Positions 8,075 through 18,024 are shown, numbered from the stretch's first letter. The stretch is DNA of 64,000 nt from Acinetobacter baylyi DSM 14961 = CIP 107474 (GCF_000368685.1 NZ_KB849628.1:124001-188000), one strand, 5' to 3'. Translations and numbers: made by a program. The notes: generated from the letters alone by a model not told the origin.

Positions 8075-10687
8075 ATGTCATTTCATCTATTTGGCGCATT
8101 AGAACGCTTAGGGTTGAGTGCACAACAGCGTGCCTTGCATCTTACCCTCTCAGATGTTTCCCTGAATAGTCAGGTCTACTTACAACGCATACAAGGGCAG
8201 CAGCATCTTAATCAGGGCAGTAGCGCCGAACTCATCTGTTTTTCCAGTTATGCACATTTGCCGCTTAAACAATTTATCGGCTGTCAGGCCGCAGTCGATC
8301 AGGTCACCGATACAGGACAATTATTCCGTAGCAGTGGCATCATTACCGCCGCAACCCAGGGCCAGAGCGATGGAGCACTAACCCTTTACACCCTGACCTT
8401 ACAAGACCCAACTGCACTGTGGCATAAACGCCGTAACAGTCGTGTCTTTATGAACAAAAGTGTACGCGACATCAGCGAAATCCTGTTTAAAGAATGGCAG
8501 AATAAAAGCCCGCTGTTTGCCGCCAGCCTGACCCTCGACACATCAGGCCTCAGCCGAGACTACGACATCCGTCCATTTAGCATGCAGGCCAACGAAACCG
8601 ATTACGACTACCTGACCCGACTGTGGCGTAGCGAAGGTATCAACTGGTTGATTGACGAAGCACAACTGATAGTGCCCAGTATAACCAGCCCGATCCAGCC
8701 CCAAATCCTTCGCCTGATTGATGACAATACTGCCTATCAACCCTTACCACGCACATCACTGCGCTACCAGCGTAGCAGTGCCACCGAACCTTTCGATAGC
8801 ATTACCCAATTCACTGCAACACGCAGCTTGCAGCCAACCTCAGTCTACCTGCAACGCTGGCAAGCCGATGCCTTACAACAACAAGAAGGCAGTGGCAGCG
8901 TGCAAAGTACCCAACACCACAGTCAGCACTATGACAATGCCAGCCTCAATCTGGAAGATGCCTGGCAGATCAGTCCAGCATGGACACAGGATTTAAATGG
9001 TGAAGATCAGGTCACTGCCTCAAGCAATACCCAAATTGAACAGCTCAACCAGCAGATTAACGCCTACCACCACCTGCAAAGCAAACAATTTACCGCAACT
9101 GGCAGTGTCCGTGATGCACAAGTCGGTTACTGGTTCCAGCTAGATGGACATCCAGAACTGGATCAACACAGCAACGAAGAACGACAACTGCTGATTATCA
9201 GCAAGTACTACCATAACCAGAACAACCTGCCCAAAGAACTGGCACAACAAATACAGCATCTGTTACCACAACAGCCCAACTCAAAAGAACAACGGCATAG
9301 CACTGAACTCACGCTGGTACGACGCAACATCAAAACCGTACCTGAATACCATCCACAACAGCACCAGCCCCAGACCCATCCCCAACGCGCCAAAGTGGTG
9401 GGACCCGAAGGTGAACAAGTGCATGTCGATGAATGGGGACGCATCAAAGTCCGTTTTCTGTTTACCCGCAGTGAAGACCATAGCCACGATGGTGGCGCAG
9501 GCAGTAATGACAACGATACCGATTCGGCCTGGGTCGATGTACTGACCCCATGGGCAGGCGAAGGCTATGGCGCCCGCTTTTTGCCGCGCATCGGCGAGAT
9601 CGTGGTGATCGACTACTTTGATGGTGATATCGACCGGCCCTTTGTGCTTGGACGCATTCATGAAGCCGAACGTAGTCCGACCAAATTCGACATCAAAGGC
9701 CAGTTACCGCATACCCGACACTTAAGTGGCATTCGCTCCGAAGAAATTCAGGGCAGTGGCTACAACCAACTCCGCTTTGATGACACCACAGGACAGATCA
9801 GCAGCCAGCTCCACAGCAGCCATGGCGCAACCCAGCTTAATCTGGGCAATCTGAGCCATCCCAAAGAACAACTGGAAAGCGAGGGCCGAGGCGAAGGCTT
9901 CGAACTACGCACCGACCAGTGGGGGGCCGTCCGGGCAGGCGAGGGACTACACCTCACCACCCACAAACAAGAACAGGCACAGGGCCAGCACCTAGATGCC
10001 AAAGAGGCCAGCCAGCAGCTCGAAAGCAGCCTGAACAATGCCAAAGCCTTAAGTGAAGTGGCCAAGAATCAGCAGACCGACCCGCTTGAAGTACTGGACA
10101 ACCTCAAACAATTCCTGAAACAAATCGAACAACAAGACCAGAACAAGGCAGCTGCCTTTAAACAAGCGCTGATGATCTTAAGTGCACCTAGCAGCATCGC
10201 CATGAGTAGCAACCAAGACATCCATCTGAGTGCAGACGGACAACTGAGCCAGCACGCAGGAGAAAGCCTGAGCTTCAGCACACAAAAAAGTTTAATTGCC
10301 CATGCCAGTGACAAGATTAGTTTATTTGCAGCACAGCAGGGTGCCCGCCTGTATGCCGGCAAGGGCAAGATCGAGTTACAGGCACAGGGAGATGGCGCGG
10401 ATCTGATTGCACGGAAGGATATTCAGATTATTTCTACGGAGGATGTAATTAATATATCAGCTCAAAAAAGAATTTTGATTACCGCAAAAACGTCTCAGGT
10501 TGAAATTAATGAGCAAGGAATCATTCTTAGAACAGGTGGTAAAGCCGAATTTAAAGCGGGGCAGCATGTGTTTATGGGGGGACAAAATATAAATGAAACA
10601 ATTTTGGACTTACCTGAATTAAAAGATTGTGAATATAAAATGAAAGATGCTGCCTCAACTGGTAAATCAAGCGTGAGAATAAAATGA
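8075..10687 (+). CDS. vgrG: Type VI secretion spike protein VgrG
   Basis: 870 residues from ATG 8075; a TTG 12 bp upstream is in frame but has no better ribosome site. The N-terminal half is the gp27-like barrel domain of the Acinetobacter VgrG type (ALERLGLSAQQRALHL, FRSSGIITAA, DPTALWHKRRNSRVF). The middle is the gp5-like OB region (HVDEWGRIKVRF, DVLTPWAGEGYGARF, GEIVVIDYFDGDIDRPFV) and the end the repetitive beta-helix needle (ISLFAAQQGARLYAGKGKIEL). It trimerises as the tip of the T6SS tube and carries an effector. G+C is clearly high until about 10,400, then the last 80 codons turn A+T-rich like the effector cassette. It overlaps the next gene by 4 bp. Confidence 0.95.
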   Translation: MSFHLFGALERLGLSAQQRALHLTLSDVSLNSQVYLQRIQGQQHLNQGSSAELICFSSYAHLPLKQFIGCQAAVDQVTDTGQLFRSSGIITAATQGQSDGALTLYTLTLQDPTALWHKRRNSRVFMNKSVRDISEILFKEWQNKSPLFAASLTLDTSGLSRDYDIRPFSMQANETDYDYLTRLWRSEGINWLIDEAQLIVPSITSPIQPQILRLIDDNTAYQPLPRTSLRYQRSSATEPFDSITQFTATRSLQPTSVYLQRWQADALQQQEGSGSVQSTQHHSQHYDNASLNLEDAWQISPAWTQDLNGEDQVTASSNTQIEQLNQQINAYHHLQSKQFTATGSVRDAQVGYWFQLDGHPELDQHSNEERQLLIISKYYHNQNNLPKELAQQIQHLLPQQPNSKEQRHSTELTLVRRNIKTVPEYHPQQHQPQTHPQRAKVVGPEGEQVHVDEWGRIKVRFLFTRSEDHSHDGGAGSNDNDTDSAWVDVLTPWAGEGYGARFLPRIGEIVVIDYFDGDIDRPFVLGRIHEAERSPTKFDIKGQLPHTRHLSGIRSEEIQGSGYNQLRFDDTTGQISSQLHSSHGATQLNLGNLSHPKEQLESEGRGEGFELRTDQWGAVRAGEGLHLTTHKQEQAQGQHLDAKEASQQLESSLNNAKALSEVAKNQQTDPLEVLDNLKQFLKQIEQQDQNKAAAFKQALMILSAPSSIAMSSNQDIHLSADGQLSQHAGESLSFSTQKSLIAHASDKISLFAAQQGARLYAGKGKIELQAQGDGADLIARKDIQIISTEDVINISAQKRILITAKTSQVEINEQGIILRTGGKAEFKAGQHVFMGGQNINETILDLPELKDCEYKMKDAASTGKSSVRIK

Positions 10688-11367
10688 TTAAGGGTAAGTT
10701 AAATTTTGAGGATTTTCAGAAATTTAATTATATATTGTATGACCAGTATTTATTTAGAAATTTACTGAGTATTTATGAAAATGAAAAAGTAAAGTATAAA
10801 ATTTTAGCAATTAATGTTTTTAAAGAAAAACGGGTTGCTCCAATAGTGATACATATAGATTCGATGAGTTCAGCTTTATTGCAAGATTATTATGAAAATA
10901 TTTATTTAATAGAACAAACTGAATATCTCAACAAATTTGATCAGATGGGTTTGGTGCAAAATCTGATTAAGACTGATTTAAATCTAGATAATTTGGCAGA
11001 ACAGTTAACAAAATTGATGCTCATAAATAAAAATACTTTGTTTAGATTTTATGACCCTCGAGTACTTATACATTTGTATATGTCAAAAGGTCTTCAGATT
11101 TTAAATACTGATATTGATCGTTGGCTCAAACGATATTTTTCAATTTTTGAAACATGGTCATTTGATTTAATGGAGCATTCTTTTGAAATAAATGCCGTAG
11201 ATTTTATCTCTGAAAAATCTACTCAAAAGTCTAAAATACAGCTCGAAAATTTTGATCAAATTAATTCCAGGACAAAAGAATTTTCCAGAAAAAATGTCGA
11301 TTTCCAAGCCTTAATAGACTTCATGGAAAAACAATATTTAGCTTTTGAGGTGAAAGATGACAGATAA
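10684..11367 (+). CDS. DUF4123 adaptor for a T6SS effector
   Basis: 227 residues. The FRFYDPRVL motif in the middle is the hallmark of DUF4123 (Tap/Tec-type) chaperones, which load a specific effector on the cognate VgrG. ATGA overlap with vgrG and an 11-bp overlap with the effector gene downstream indicate translational coupling vgrG-adaptor-effector. The N-terminal part is divergent, as expected for an adaptor matched to a variable effector. Confidence 0.8.
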   Translation: MIKGKLNFEDFQKFNYILYDQYLFRNLLSIYENEKVKYKILAINVFKEKRVAPIVIHIDSMSSALLQDYYENIYLIEQTEYLNKFDQMGLVQNLIKTDLNLDNLAEQLTKLMLINKNTLFRFYDPRVLIHLYMSKGLQILNTDIDRWLKRYFSIFETWSFDLMEHSFEINAVDFISEKSTQKSKIQLENFDQINSRTKEFSRKNVDFQALIDFMEKQYLAFEVKDDR

Positions 11368-12718
11368 TAACGTCGCAGAAAAATATAGATATGATCGTTG
11401 TGAAACTTGCGAGCGTTTAGGTTCATTTTACCCAGTTCGGATAGCAGTCGCCTTAGATACTGAAAATTCTGATGAATTTAAAGTTAAAGATATTTTTGCG
11501 AAAAAATTACCTGCTTTACCTAAAGGTTTAAAATATGTCTATAGAAGACTAAATGAAGGGTATTTGTACGCCTATGCCAAAGAATGGCGTGTAGGACATT
11601 ACAATGATATGAATTTACATGCCTACAATGTCAATGCCAATGGTTTTATTAGTGCCATGGATAAAGATAGGATGGGTGTTCAGCCTAAAGCTAAAGATTA
11701 TGTTTGTTTTATAAATCCTGTTACCAATAAACAAAAAACAAGTTCTAATGCAATGTTACTTGATTTGTTTCCAAACAAAGATGTTTCACCAGTCGTAGAT
11801 TTATTTTATTCAAGACATCAACTCAGCATTGAAAGTTGTAATCAATTTGAAACTGATGAAAATTTACGTAAGAAGATATGTAGTCAGATTAACGTTAGTA
11901 AGCCAACAGATTATCAACTCCCATATATTGACTATATGTCTTGTCTTGAAAATAGCACACAAGATCAAATTGAAGTGGTCAAAAAATTAGTTCCTTGGGA
12001 AACTGATTTAATCAAAGATATTGCTAAATACCCATTTCATGAAACAGATGAATTTAGCGATGAAACTGGGGAAAACACTTTTAATTTTCAAGCAATCAAG
12101 ACCGATAAAAATAATAAACCTGTATTAGATCCTAAAACCAAAGAGCCAGTATTTGATGAGTCAGCTCCTGCTGTTCCGTATGTAACATCAAAGGAGCGCG
12201 TTATTGTCTTTAATGATCCTGTAGGAATTTTAGAAGATACGCTGTCTATTATTAATTATTTGGCAGAAAAGATTAGAACGCCTGAGGAAGAACGGCTTTA
12301 TCAAAGTGCGCTACAAATTATCAAACTCAAAGGTTTGATTAAAGCAAAAATTCACAGCGAAAAATATTCAGATCTCTGGAATCTATACGGTTTCCGCTAT
12401 GGCGCTGAACATATGCTGGATGGTGTTCCTGAACAGGATAAAGCCAATATTCATGTGCCTATGTTTCCTACTCAGGATCAAGCAGAGCAAGCTCAGAAGA
12501 GTTTTGAGAAAATCCATGATAATATGATGTTGAAAAGACAACATTACATGGAAAACTTCTTTGATTTTGAAGAAAAAGATATTATTCAACTCACCAAAGA
12601 TGTGAATGAGGAGTTTGCAAACGAATGGAATAAAAAAAGCTTTCTGGGAATGGTAGATAGTTTTTCCGATAAACTCAAACTGATCCTAGACAGTATCGTG
12701 GACAACAAATCCCTCTAA
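11357..12718 (+). pseudogene. VasX-like T6SS effector, 5' part, interrupted by an IS
   Basis: Native sequence runs from 11357 to 12698; the last few codons to the stop at 12716-12718 come from the IS end. The N-terminus (CETCERLGSFYPVRIAVAL, LPALPKGLKYVYRRLNEGYLYAY) matches the toxin-VasX N-terminal region / BTH_I2691-type effector family, delivered through DUF4123 adaptors. Joining 12698 directly to 13900 restores one frame of about 986 residues with the 3' part. In this strain the product ends near residue 447 and lacks the hydrophobic C-terminal half, so it should not act as a pore-forming toxin. Confidence 0.8.
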
Positions 12719-13537
12719 ATTCTTGAAATATTTCTGTTCAAAGGCTTCTGGGCTTAACCAGCCGTTTGTAGAATGTCGTCTGATTCGATTGTAATAAATC
12801 TCAATATAGTCAAACAAGACAGCATTCGCTTCTTTTCGAGTGGCAAACACACTGCCATGGACCATATGACCTTTCAATGTATGAAAGAAGCTTTCGGTCA
12901 CTGCATTATCCCAACAGTTTCCCCTGCGTGACATACTTTGAACGCAGTTATTCGTCAATAATAGCGCCCTAAAATCACGACTACAGTACTGTGAGCCTTG
13001 GTCCGAATGTACCATGACACCCATTGGATACCCCTGACGAGCCATTGCATAATGAAACGCATCACACACCAATTGACGGTCTATTCGATGGCTGGTTTGC
13101 CAACCGACAATACGACGGCTGAATAGATCCAGCATCACACATAAATACAGCCAACCTTGCTTAGTACGGATATAGGTAATATCCGTTGTCCAGATCTTAT
13201 TGGGTTCATTGACCGTAAATTGACGATCCAACAAGTTAGGCGCTGTAGGCAAACGATGGTTTGAATCAGTCGTATGCTTGTATTTACGTGCAATTTTGCT
13301 CCGTAAACCAAGTTTTTTAAGCATTCTTCCAACGGTTCGTTCGCTCATGCTGTAACCTAAATCATGCATGTCATGTACCAATGAAGGTGCACCCAATCGT
13401 GCATGATGCTGCCAATACACGGCTTTTAAATCATTATATTTCTGCGCTAGATTGGTCTGGCGTTTTCGCCAGGCATAATAGCCTGAAGTGCTGACACCCA
13501 GGCATTTACAGGCAGAAGATACAGTGACTTCATTCAC
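12686..13537 (-). CDS. IS3-family transposase OrfB (DDE integrase domain)
   Basis: 283 residues from a GTG; the frame is open further upstream and overlaps the end of orfA, so the working product is the OrfAB fusion made by -1 frameshifting. DDE catalytic residues are visible in TTDITYI, HSDQGSQY and AVTESFF, with the HTH_21-type N-terminal region before them. The frame has no stop inside the IS: its last codons and TAG (12686-12688) lie in the interrupted effector gene, outside the left inverted repeat. Confidence 0.93.
   Translation of the reverse strand: MNEVTVSSACKCLGVSTSGYYAWRKRQTNLAQKYNDLKAVYWQHHARLGAPSLVHDMHDLGYSMSERTVGRMLKKLGLRSKIARKYKHTTDSNHRLPTAPNLLDRQFTVNEPNKIWTTDITYIRTKQGWLYLCVMLDLFSRRIVGWQTSHRIDRQLVCDAFHYAMARQGYPMGVMVHSDQGSQYCSRDFRALLLTNNCVQSMSRRGNCWDNAVTESFFHTLKGHMVHGSVFATRKEANAVLFDYIEIYYNRIRRHSTNGWLSPEAFEQKYFKNLEGFVVHDTV
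12699..12719 (+). repeat. IS3-family left terminal inverted repeat
   Basis: Outer end TGGACA, inner block CCCTCTAAA; 15 of 21 positions match the other end in inverted orientation. It provides the premature stop of the effector fragment. Confidence 0.85.
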
Positions 13538-13551
13538 ATCCAGATCTTGAA

Positions 13552-13845
13552 TTACCGTGTACTTTTCTTGGCATGATCTGTCAGAAAGTACACATGCGCT
13601 TTTTTTAAGATGTCATTGGCTTCCCTGAGCTGTTTGACTTCTTTCTCTAATTCCAAGATCCGCTGTTGTTCTGGTGAAAGTTGACGTTTGCTTGAACCCA
13701 CTGGATTGGCTTCACGAATCCATTTGTCTAAAGTTGAATAACCCACACCTAATTTCTGGGCGATTGTAGCTATAGGCTCGTGTGAGTTTGAAAGTGCATA
13801 ATCAATTGCTTGCTGTTTAAATTCAGGACTAAAACGTTTGGCCAT
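13552..13845 (-). CDS. IS3-family transposase OrfA (HTH protein)
   Basis: 97 residues from ATG 13845, which has a GGAG ribosome site; an upstream TTG at 13860 is in frame. The helix-turn-helix (IATIAQKLGVGYSTLDKWIREA) recognises the IS ends, and a leucine-zipper-like region (ILELEKEVKQLREANDILKKA) follows. The A7 slippery run near its end joins it to OrfB. Confidence 0.92.
   Translation of the reverse strand: MAKRFSPEFKQQAIDYALSNSHEPIATIAQKLGVGYSTLDKWIREANPVGSSKRQLSPEQQRILELEKEVKQLREANDILKKAHVYFLTDHAKKSTR
13600..13606 (-). other. -1 frameshift slippery run of the IS transposase
   Basis: Seven A residues on the minus strand, read A AAA AAA in the orfA frame just before GCG. This is the standard position and type for programmed -1 shifting in IS3 elements, and the orfB frame is open across it. 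Confidence 0.75.
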
Positions 13846-13878
13846 TTCTTGGATCTCCAAAGTTAACGTTACGTTATC

Positions 13879-13899
13879 TTTAGAGGGAAGTACTGTCCA
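13879..13899 (-). repeat. IS3-family right terminal inverted repeat
   Basis: Reads TGGACAGTACTTCCCTCTAA inwards on the minus strand, the partner of 12699-12719. Confidence 0.85.
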
Positions 13900-15518
13900 T
13901 TATTTTGGCTAGGATCAAACAAAAGGCCATGGAGGATTGGCTAGAGGCGCAAGCACAAAAGATACTCAGCTATGGTAAAACAGAAATTGAGCCAATCATC
14001 AAATTTTATATTGAGTGGCTTAAGTCAGATACTTTATTGAACTACATGGAGAATGCTTTTGATCATAAAAGTCCATTTTCTGCGAGTAATTTTATAACGA
14101 TTAACTCCCGAATTGTTGGTAATGCGGATACCCTAGAACTATGTTCGAAATATTTTGCAGAGTTGTTACAGGAGGCGAATTATAGCAATCGGAAGAATTA
14201 TCTGCTGAGAACTTTTATCTTTGATTCTAAATCTTTGCAGGATACCGTGAACTCGGTGAATGATTTTTTAGGTAAAAATCAGATCACGACTTTAGCATTT
14301 GCCGGAACACAATTTTTTGATGAGAGTAGTATTACGCAGCATGACAATTATAAAGAACAAGTTAAAACGATTAAAGAAAGCATTAAAGTAAAAATTGATA
14401 TTTTTTCCGAACAAATCGGTGGCACAGTGGCACGTGTATTTCATGGGCGTGCTAATCAAACCCCAGATGCCGCCAAAACAGTGGCAATGAAAAGCTTTGA
14501 GGTGTTTTCTGGGAAAACATTAACAACAAAAGCATATGCCGGAAAGTTAACCGATATTATTCAGCAAATTATGCGCGATTCGCCTATTAACTTTGATGAG
14601 GCTGAATCTCGACAAGCCAAGAAAAACGCTAAAAATGCCTTTAAAGTTAATTTAAAAAAAGCATTACTGGAAAATTTTAATACAGACATAGATTTTCACC
14701 GTTTAGGAAAAATGCGGACCAAAGTTTATATGGTCTTGCATCTGGATACTCAACAGTTAGCCAAGATTAATCCCAATATGACTCAGGCTCAAATCAGTGA
14801 AGCCATGCATGGAGCAGTGCGAGGTTCTGGACAAGTTGTAGCAGATAATAAAGTTGCTGGTGCTTTGGAGCAAAGTAGACAATTAAACCAGTTAGAGGGG
14901 CAAAGCCAAAAAGTTTTTGCTCGGCAAGGTACGGGTTTTGGTTTTGGTGTATTTGCGTTTGGTTTACAGTCGTTGGCATTAATTAGTGCAACGCAAGGGG
15001 TGGCAACGGGTGTTAATGTACAAACAGGGATGAACTTTGTTGGGGTAATTGCGGCTACTCTAGGTAATGTTGCTGATGTGATGGATCGACAATTACACAT
15101 GAAGATAGCGCAGATTGGGGAAACGGCTAAATTAACTTTTTTAAAAGGTTGGGCTAAGAGAATTGCTATAGGTGGTTTGTATGGAGGGGCAATACTTTTA
15201 GCTGCTGTTGAGGTACTGAAAGGAAATGATGCATTAAAGAAAGATCAATACTTCATTATGGCGTCATATTATGTAAATGCTGTTGTGATTTTTTTCACAA
15301 CTCGTGCTTTTATTAATAGTAGTACCATGCTTCTGGGTTTACGTGGCGGTTATTGGGGGTTAATTTTAATTGGTGTTTCGATTGTTATTAGTTATGGCAT
15401 TGACCTGTTGAAAGAAAGAGAAATACGTAATTTTCTGGAAGCATCAGGATGGGGAACAAAGAGTGAAAATTGGACCCAAGCCCTCGAAAAAACTGAATTT
15501 GAAAAGATTTACGAGTAA
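13900..15518 (+). pseudogene. VasX-like T6SS effector, 3' part with membrane-active region
   Basis: Continuation of the effector after the IS; an in-frame TTG at 13905 could start a 537-residue product but no ribosome site is seen. The C-terminal 200 residues contain several hydrophobic segments (GFGFGVFAFGLQSLALIS, IAIGGLYGGAILLAAVEVL, YYVNAVVIFFTTRAF, GLILIGVSIVISYGIDLL). These fit the colicin-like, membrane-permeabilising half of VasX-type effectors. Cut off from the adaptor-recognised N-terminus, it should not be secreted. Confidence 0.8.
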
Positions 15519-15524
15519 GCATAC

Positions 15525-16613
15525 ATGTTAAGAGAAGACTACGAAACCAAGTTTACGACACTCAATCAACCCTTTGAAATTGGGACTCCCAATAAAAACG
15601 GACGTTTACGTTTAAGGGAGATTGATATAAAAAGCCTGAAAACGGATCAGCTTTATCCCCATCGTCAGGTTATTCGATTTAATTCTACTTTTGTTGAGGT
15701 CATGGATAGTTGGGAGTTTATCCGTGGACGCGCAACAGCATTAGCACTTCCAATGTGGGCCGCATTATTTTTTGCGATTTCTATGTTTTTATTTGCTATA
15801 TATAGCCTGTATTTTAAACAGGTTTATTGGAGTATCGCTATAATTTCGTGCCTAACGATTGGTTTGGTTTATTTAGTCTATTCGAATTATAAGATGGCAA
15901 AGTATGATTTATTTGGCTATACCCATTATCCAATTCGTTTTAATCAGAAAACCCAGAAAGTATATGCTTTTTCTCCTCAACAACAAAAAATGATTGAGTT
16001 AAATTGGCGAGATTTACGCTTCTCAGCAGTTAAAGAGGGTGATGATATAGAATTAAGGGCAAGTTTAGTAAATGCGGATAATATTGTAGAGGAAGAAATT
16101 ATTTTTCCTTTTTTAGCACCAAGATATCAACCTGAATTAGTTGATCAGCATTTAGCTTTTTTTAAAGCTTATATGCAAGGTGGTGATCTAAAAAGAATTG
16201 ATGCAGCTATTCCAGAGTTCTTTGATATTTATAATAGAAAAGAAACTTTTAAAGAGAGCTTTGAACGAGTTTATATGGTTAATGATATCGTAGAAAGGGT
16301 ACAACAAAAGAGACCAAAGGAAAGGTATATGTTGTCCGTATCATTAAATATTATATTTTGGCTGCCAACATTATTTTTAAGACGTTTAGGATTGTTATTT
16401 TCAAAAATACCTGAATGGCCTACCCATATTGAAAAAGAATGTCGTATTGAAAGAAATGATACCTACGACTCGACAAATAAGCAGCGTCATCTTGCACCTT
16501 TAAAGTTTAGTTGGGCACAGATTTTAGTTATATTTTTAAGTGGATTAATTCTATTTAGTCTGGCTATTGTATTTTTTATAGGGCTTGCATATCTAAGTTG
16601 GAACTATAGATAA
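15525..16613 (+). CDS. Membrane protein (DUF6708-like), candidate effector immunity protein, copy 1
   Basis: 362 residues. Two adjacent transmembrane helices at about 80-130 (ALPMWAALFFAISMFLFAI and SIAIISCLTIGLVYLVY), a hydrophobic segment near 270-285, and one near the C-terminus (ILVIFLSGLILFSLAIVFFIGL). The N-terminal and middle parts are soluble. It begins 6 bp after the effector stop. Position after a pore-forming effector, membrane topology and tandem duplication all fit an immunity protein like TsiV2 for VasX; the DUF6708 assignment is from memory of Acinetobacter annotations. Function is inferred from context. Confidence 0.65.
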   Translation: MLREDYETKFTTLNQPFEIGTPNKNGRLRLREIDIKSLKTDQLYPHRQVIRFNSTFVEVMDSWEFIRGRATALALPMWAALFFAISMFLFAIYSLYFKQVYWSIAIISCLTIGLVYLVYSNYKMAKYDLFGYTHYPIRFNQKTQKVYAFSPQQQKMIELNWRDLRFSAVKEGDDIELRASLVNADNIVEEEIIFPFLAPRYQPELVDQHLAFFKAYMQGGDLKRIDAAIPEFFDIYNRKETFKESFERVYMVNDIVERVQQKRPKERYMLSVSLNIIFWLPTLFLRRLGLLFSKIPEWPTHIEKECRIERNDTYDSTNKQRHLAPLKFSWAQILVIFLSGLILFSLAIVFFIGLAYLSWNYR

Positions 16614-16625
16614 GAATAAGATCAG

Positions 16626-17714
16626 ATGTTAAGAGAAGACTACGAAAACAAGTTTACGACACTCAATCAACCCTTTGAAATTGGGACTCCCAATAAAAAC
16701 GGACGTTTACGTTTAAGGGAGATTGATATAAAAAACCTGAAAACGGATCAGCTTTATCCCCATCGTCAGGTTATTCGTTTTAATTCTACTTTTGTGGAGG
16801 TCATGGATAGCTGGGAGTTTATTCGTGGACGCGCAACAGCATTAGCACTTCCAATGTGGGCCGCATTATTTTTTGCGATTTCTATGTTTTTATTTGCTAT
16901 ATATAGCCTGTATTTTAAACAAGTTTATTGGAGTATTGCCATAATTTCGTGCCTAACGATTGGTTTGGTTTATTTAGTTTACTCGAATTATAAAATGGCG
17001 AAGTATGACTTGTTTGGTTATACGCATTACCCAATCCGTTTTAACCGTAAGACCCAGAAAGTATATGCTTTTTCACCTCAACAACAAAAAATCATTGAGC
17101 TAAACTGGCAGGATTTACGTTTTTCTGCTGTACAAGAAGGACGGTTTGATATCGAGTTAAGAGCAAGTTTAGTAAATGAGGATAATATTGTAGAAGAAGA
17201 AATAATTTTTCCTTTTATTACAAAAATATATGGAAAAGAATTGGTCGATCACCATTTGGCATTCTTTAAAGCTTATATGCAAGGCGATGATCTAAAAAGT
17301 ATAGATGCGGCTATTCCAGAGTTTTTTGATGTTTATAACAGGAAAGAAACTTTTAAAGAGAGCTTTGAACGAGTTTATATGCAGTTTGATGGTGAAGAAA
17401 TCATCCAGCAAACCCGCCCTGCTGAACGAGATAATGGAATAGCAACAGTTGCTTTTCCTTTATTCTCACTCATTTTATTAAGACGCTTGGGAGTATATTT
17501 TTCAAAAATACCTCAATGGCCTACCCATATTGAAAAAGAATGTCAGATTGATAGTAATGACCCTTATGACTCAACAGGGAAACAACGCCATCTTTCACCA
17601 TTAGTGTTTACTTCGGCTGAAAAACTTATTTTGTTTCTAGGTTGGTTCCTAGGAACAAGTATCTTTATCGCATTTCTGGCAGGATTGGCTTATTTAAGTT
17701 GGAATTATAGATAA
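16626..17714 (+). CDS. Membrane protein (DUF6708-like), candidate immunity protein, copy 2
   Basis: 362 residues, a tandem duplicate of the previous gene 12 bp downstream. The first 170 codons are nearly identical to copy 1, including most silent positions. Divergence rises in the second half, most strongly in residues 245-290 and in the final helix (LILFLGWFLGTSIFIAFLAGL). Topology is the same. The gradient suggests recent duplication or gene conversion at the 5' end with selection for variation at the 3' end. It may neutralise a related effector rather than the adjacent broken one. Confidence 0.65.
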   Translation: MLREDYENKFTTLNQPFEIGTPNKNGRLRLREIDIKNLKTDQLYPHRQVIRFNSTFVEVMDSWEFIRGRATALALPMWAALFFAISMFLFAIYSLYFKQVYWSIAIISCLTIGLVYLVYSNYKMAKYDLFGYTHYPIRFNRKTQKVYAFSPQQQKIIELNWQDLRFSAVQEGRFDIELRASLVNEDNIVEEEIIFPFITKIYGKELVDHHLAFFKAYMQGDDLKSIDAAIPEFFDVYNRKETFKESFERVYMQFDGEEIIQQTRPAERDNGIATVAFPLFSLILLRRLGVYFSKIPQWPTHIEKECQIDSNDPYDSTGKQRHLSPLVFTSAEKLILFLGWFLGTSIFIAFLAGLAYLSWNYR

Positions 17715-17726
17715 GAACAAGATCAA

Positions 17727-17870
17727 ATGTTAAGAGAAGATTATGAAACAAAATTTAGCACACTCAATCAACCCTTTGAGGTTGGAATTCCGAATAAAAA
17801 TGGACGCTTACGTCTAAGAGAACCTAAACTGAAAAACTTAGAAGGCTCTGCTGGTCAAATTTATCAATGA
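17727..17870 (+). pseudogene. Truncated third copy of the DUF6708-like gene
   Basis: 47 codons beginning MLREDYETKFSTLNQPFEVG, clearly the start of copies 1 and 2, then PNKNGRLRLRE, then a loss of similarity and a TGA. It has the same AAGATCA(A/G)ATG start context. The rest of the gene is absent; 17871-18024 has no recognisable remainder. Confidence 0.8.
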
Positions 17871-18024
17871 AAAAAAGTAATAATAATTGTGTGATTTAAA
17901 GCTGAAATGAGGCCTTTGATTGCCATGAGTCCATTGTAAATAGTGCTGCAAAGATGGGAAAAAGCATAGCCAAAATTATTTCGATTCAATACTATATAGC
18001 GCACATTTTCCTGTATCTCCCGCT

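Larger units (their letters stand above)
12699..13899 (-). mobile_element. IS3-family insertion sequence, 1201 bp
   Basis: Terminal inverted repeats of 21 bp: both outer ends read TGGACA, six variable bases, then CCCTCTAAA. Inside are orfA and orfB on the minus strand with a -1 frameshift window. No target duplication is visible: left flank ends GTATCG, right flank begins TTATTT. Because 1201 is 1 mod 3, the two effector halves are in different frames across the element, and its clean removal without any duplication restores a single frame. Confidence 0.92.

Noticed and set aside
9208..10368. Long antisense frames inside vgrG
   Set aside because: Shadows of a G+C-rich gene; the sense frame is a well-known family over its full length.
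15525..17714. Tandem identical-looking genes as an assembly artefact
   Set aside because: The second halves differ throughout and a third, differently decayed copy follows, so these are real duplicates.
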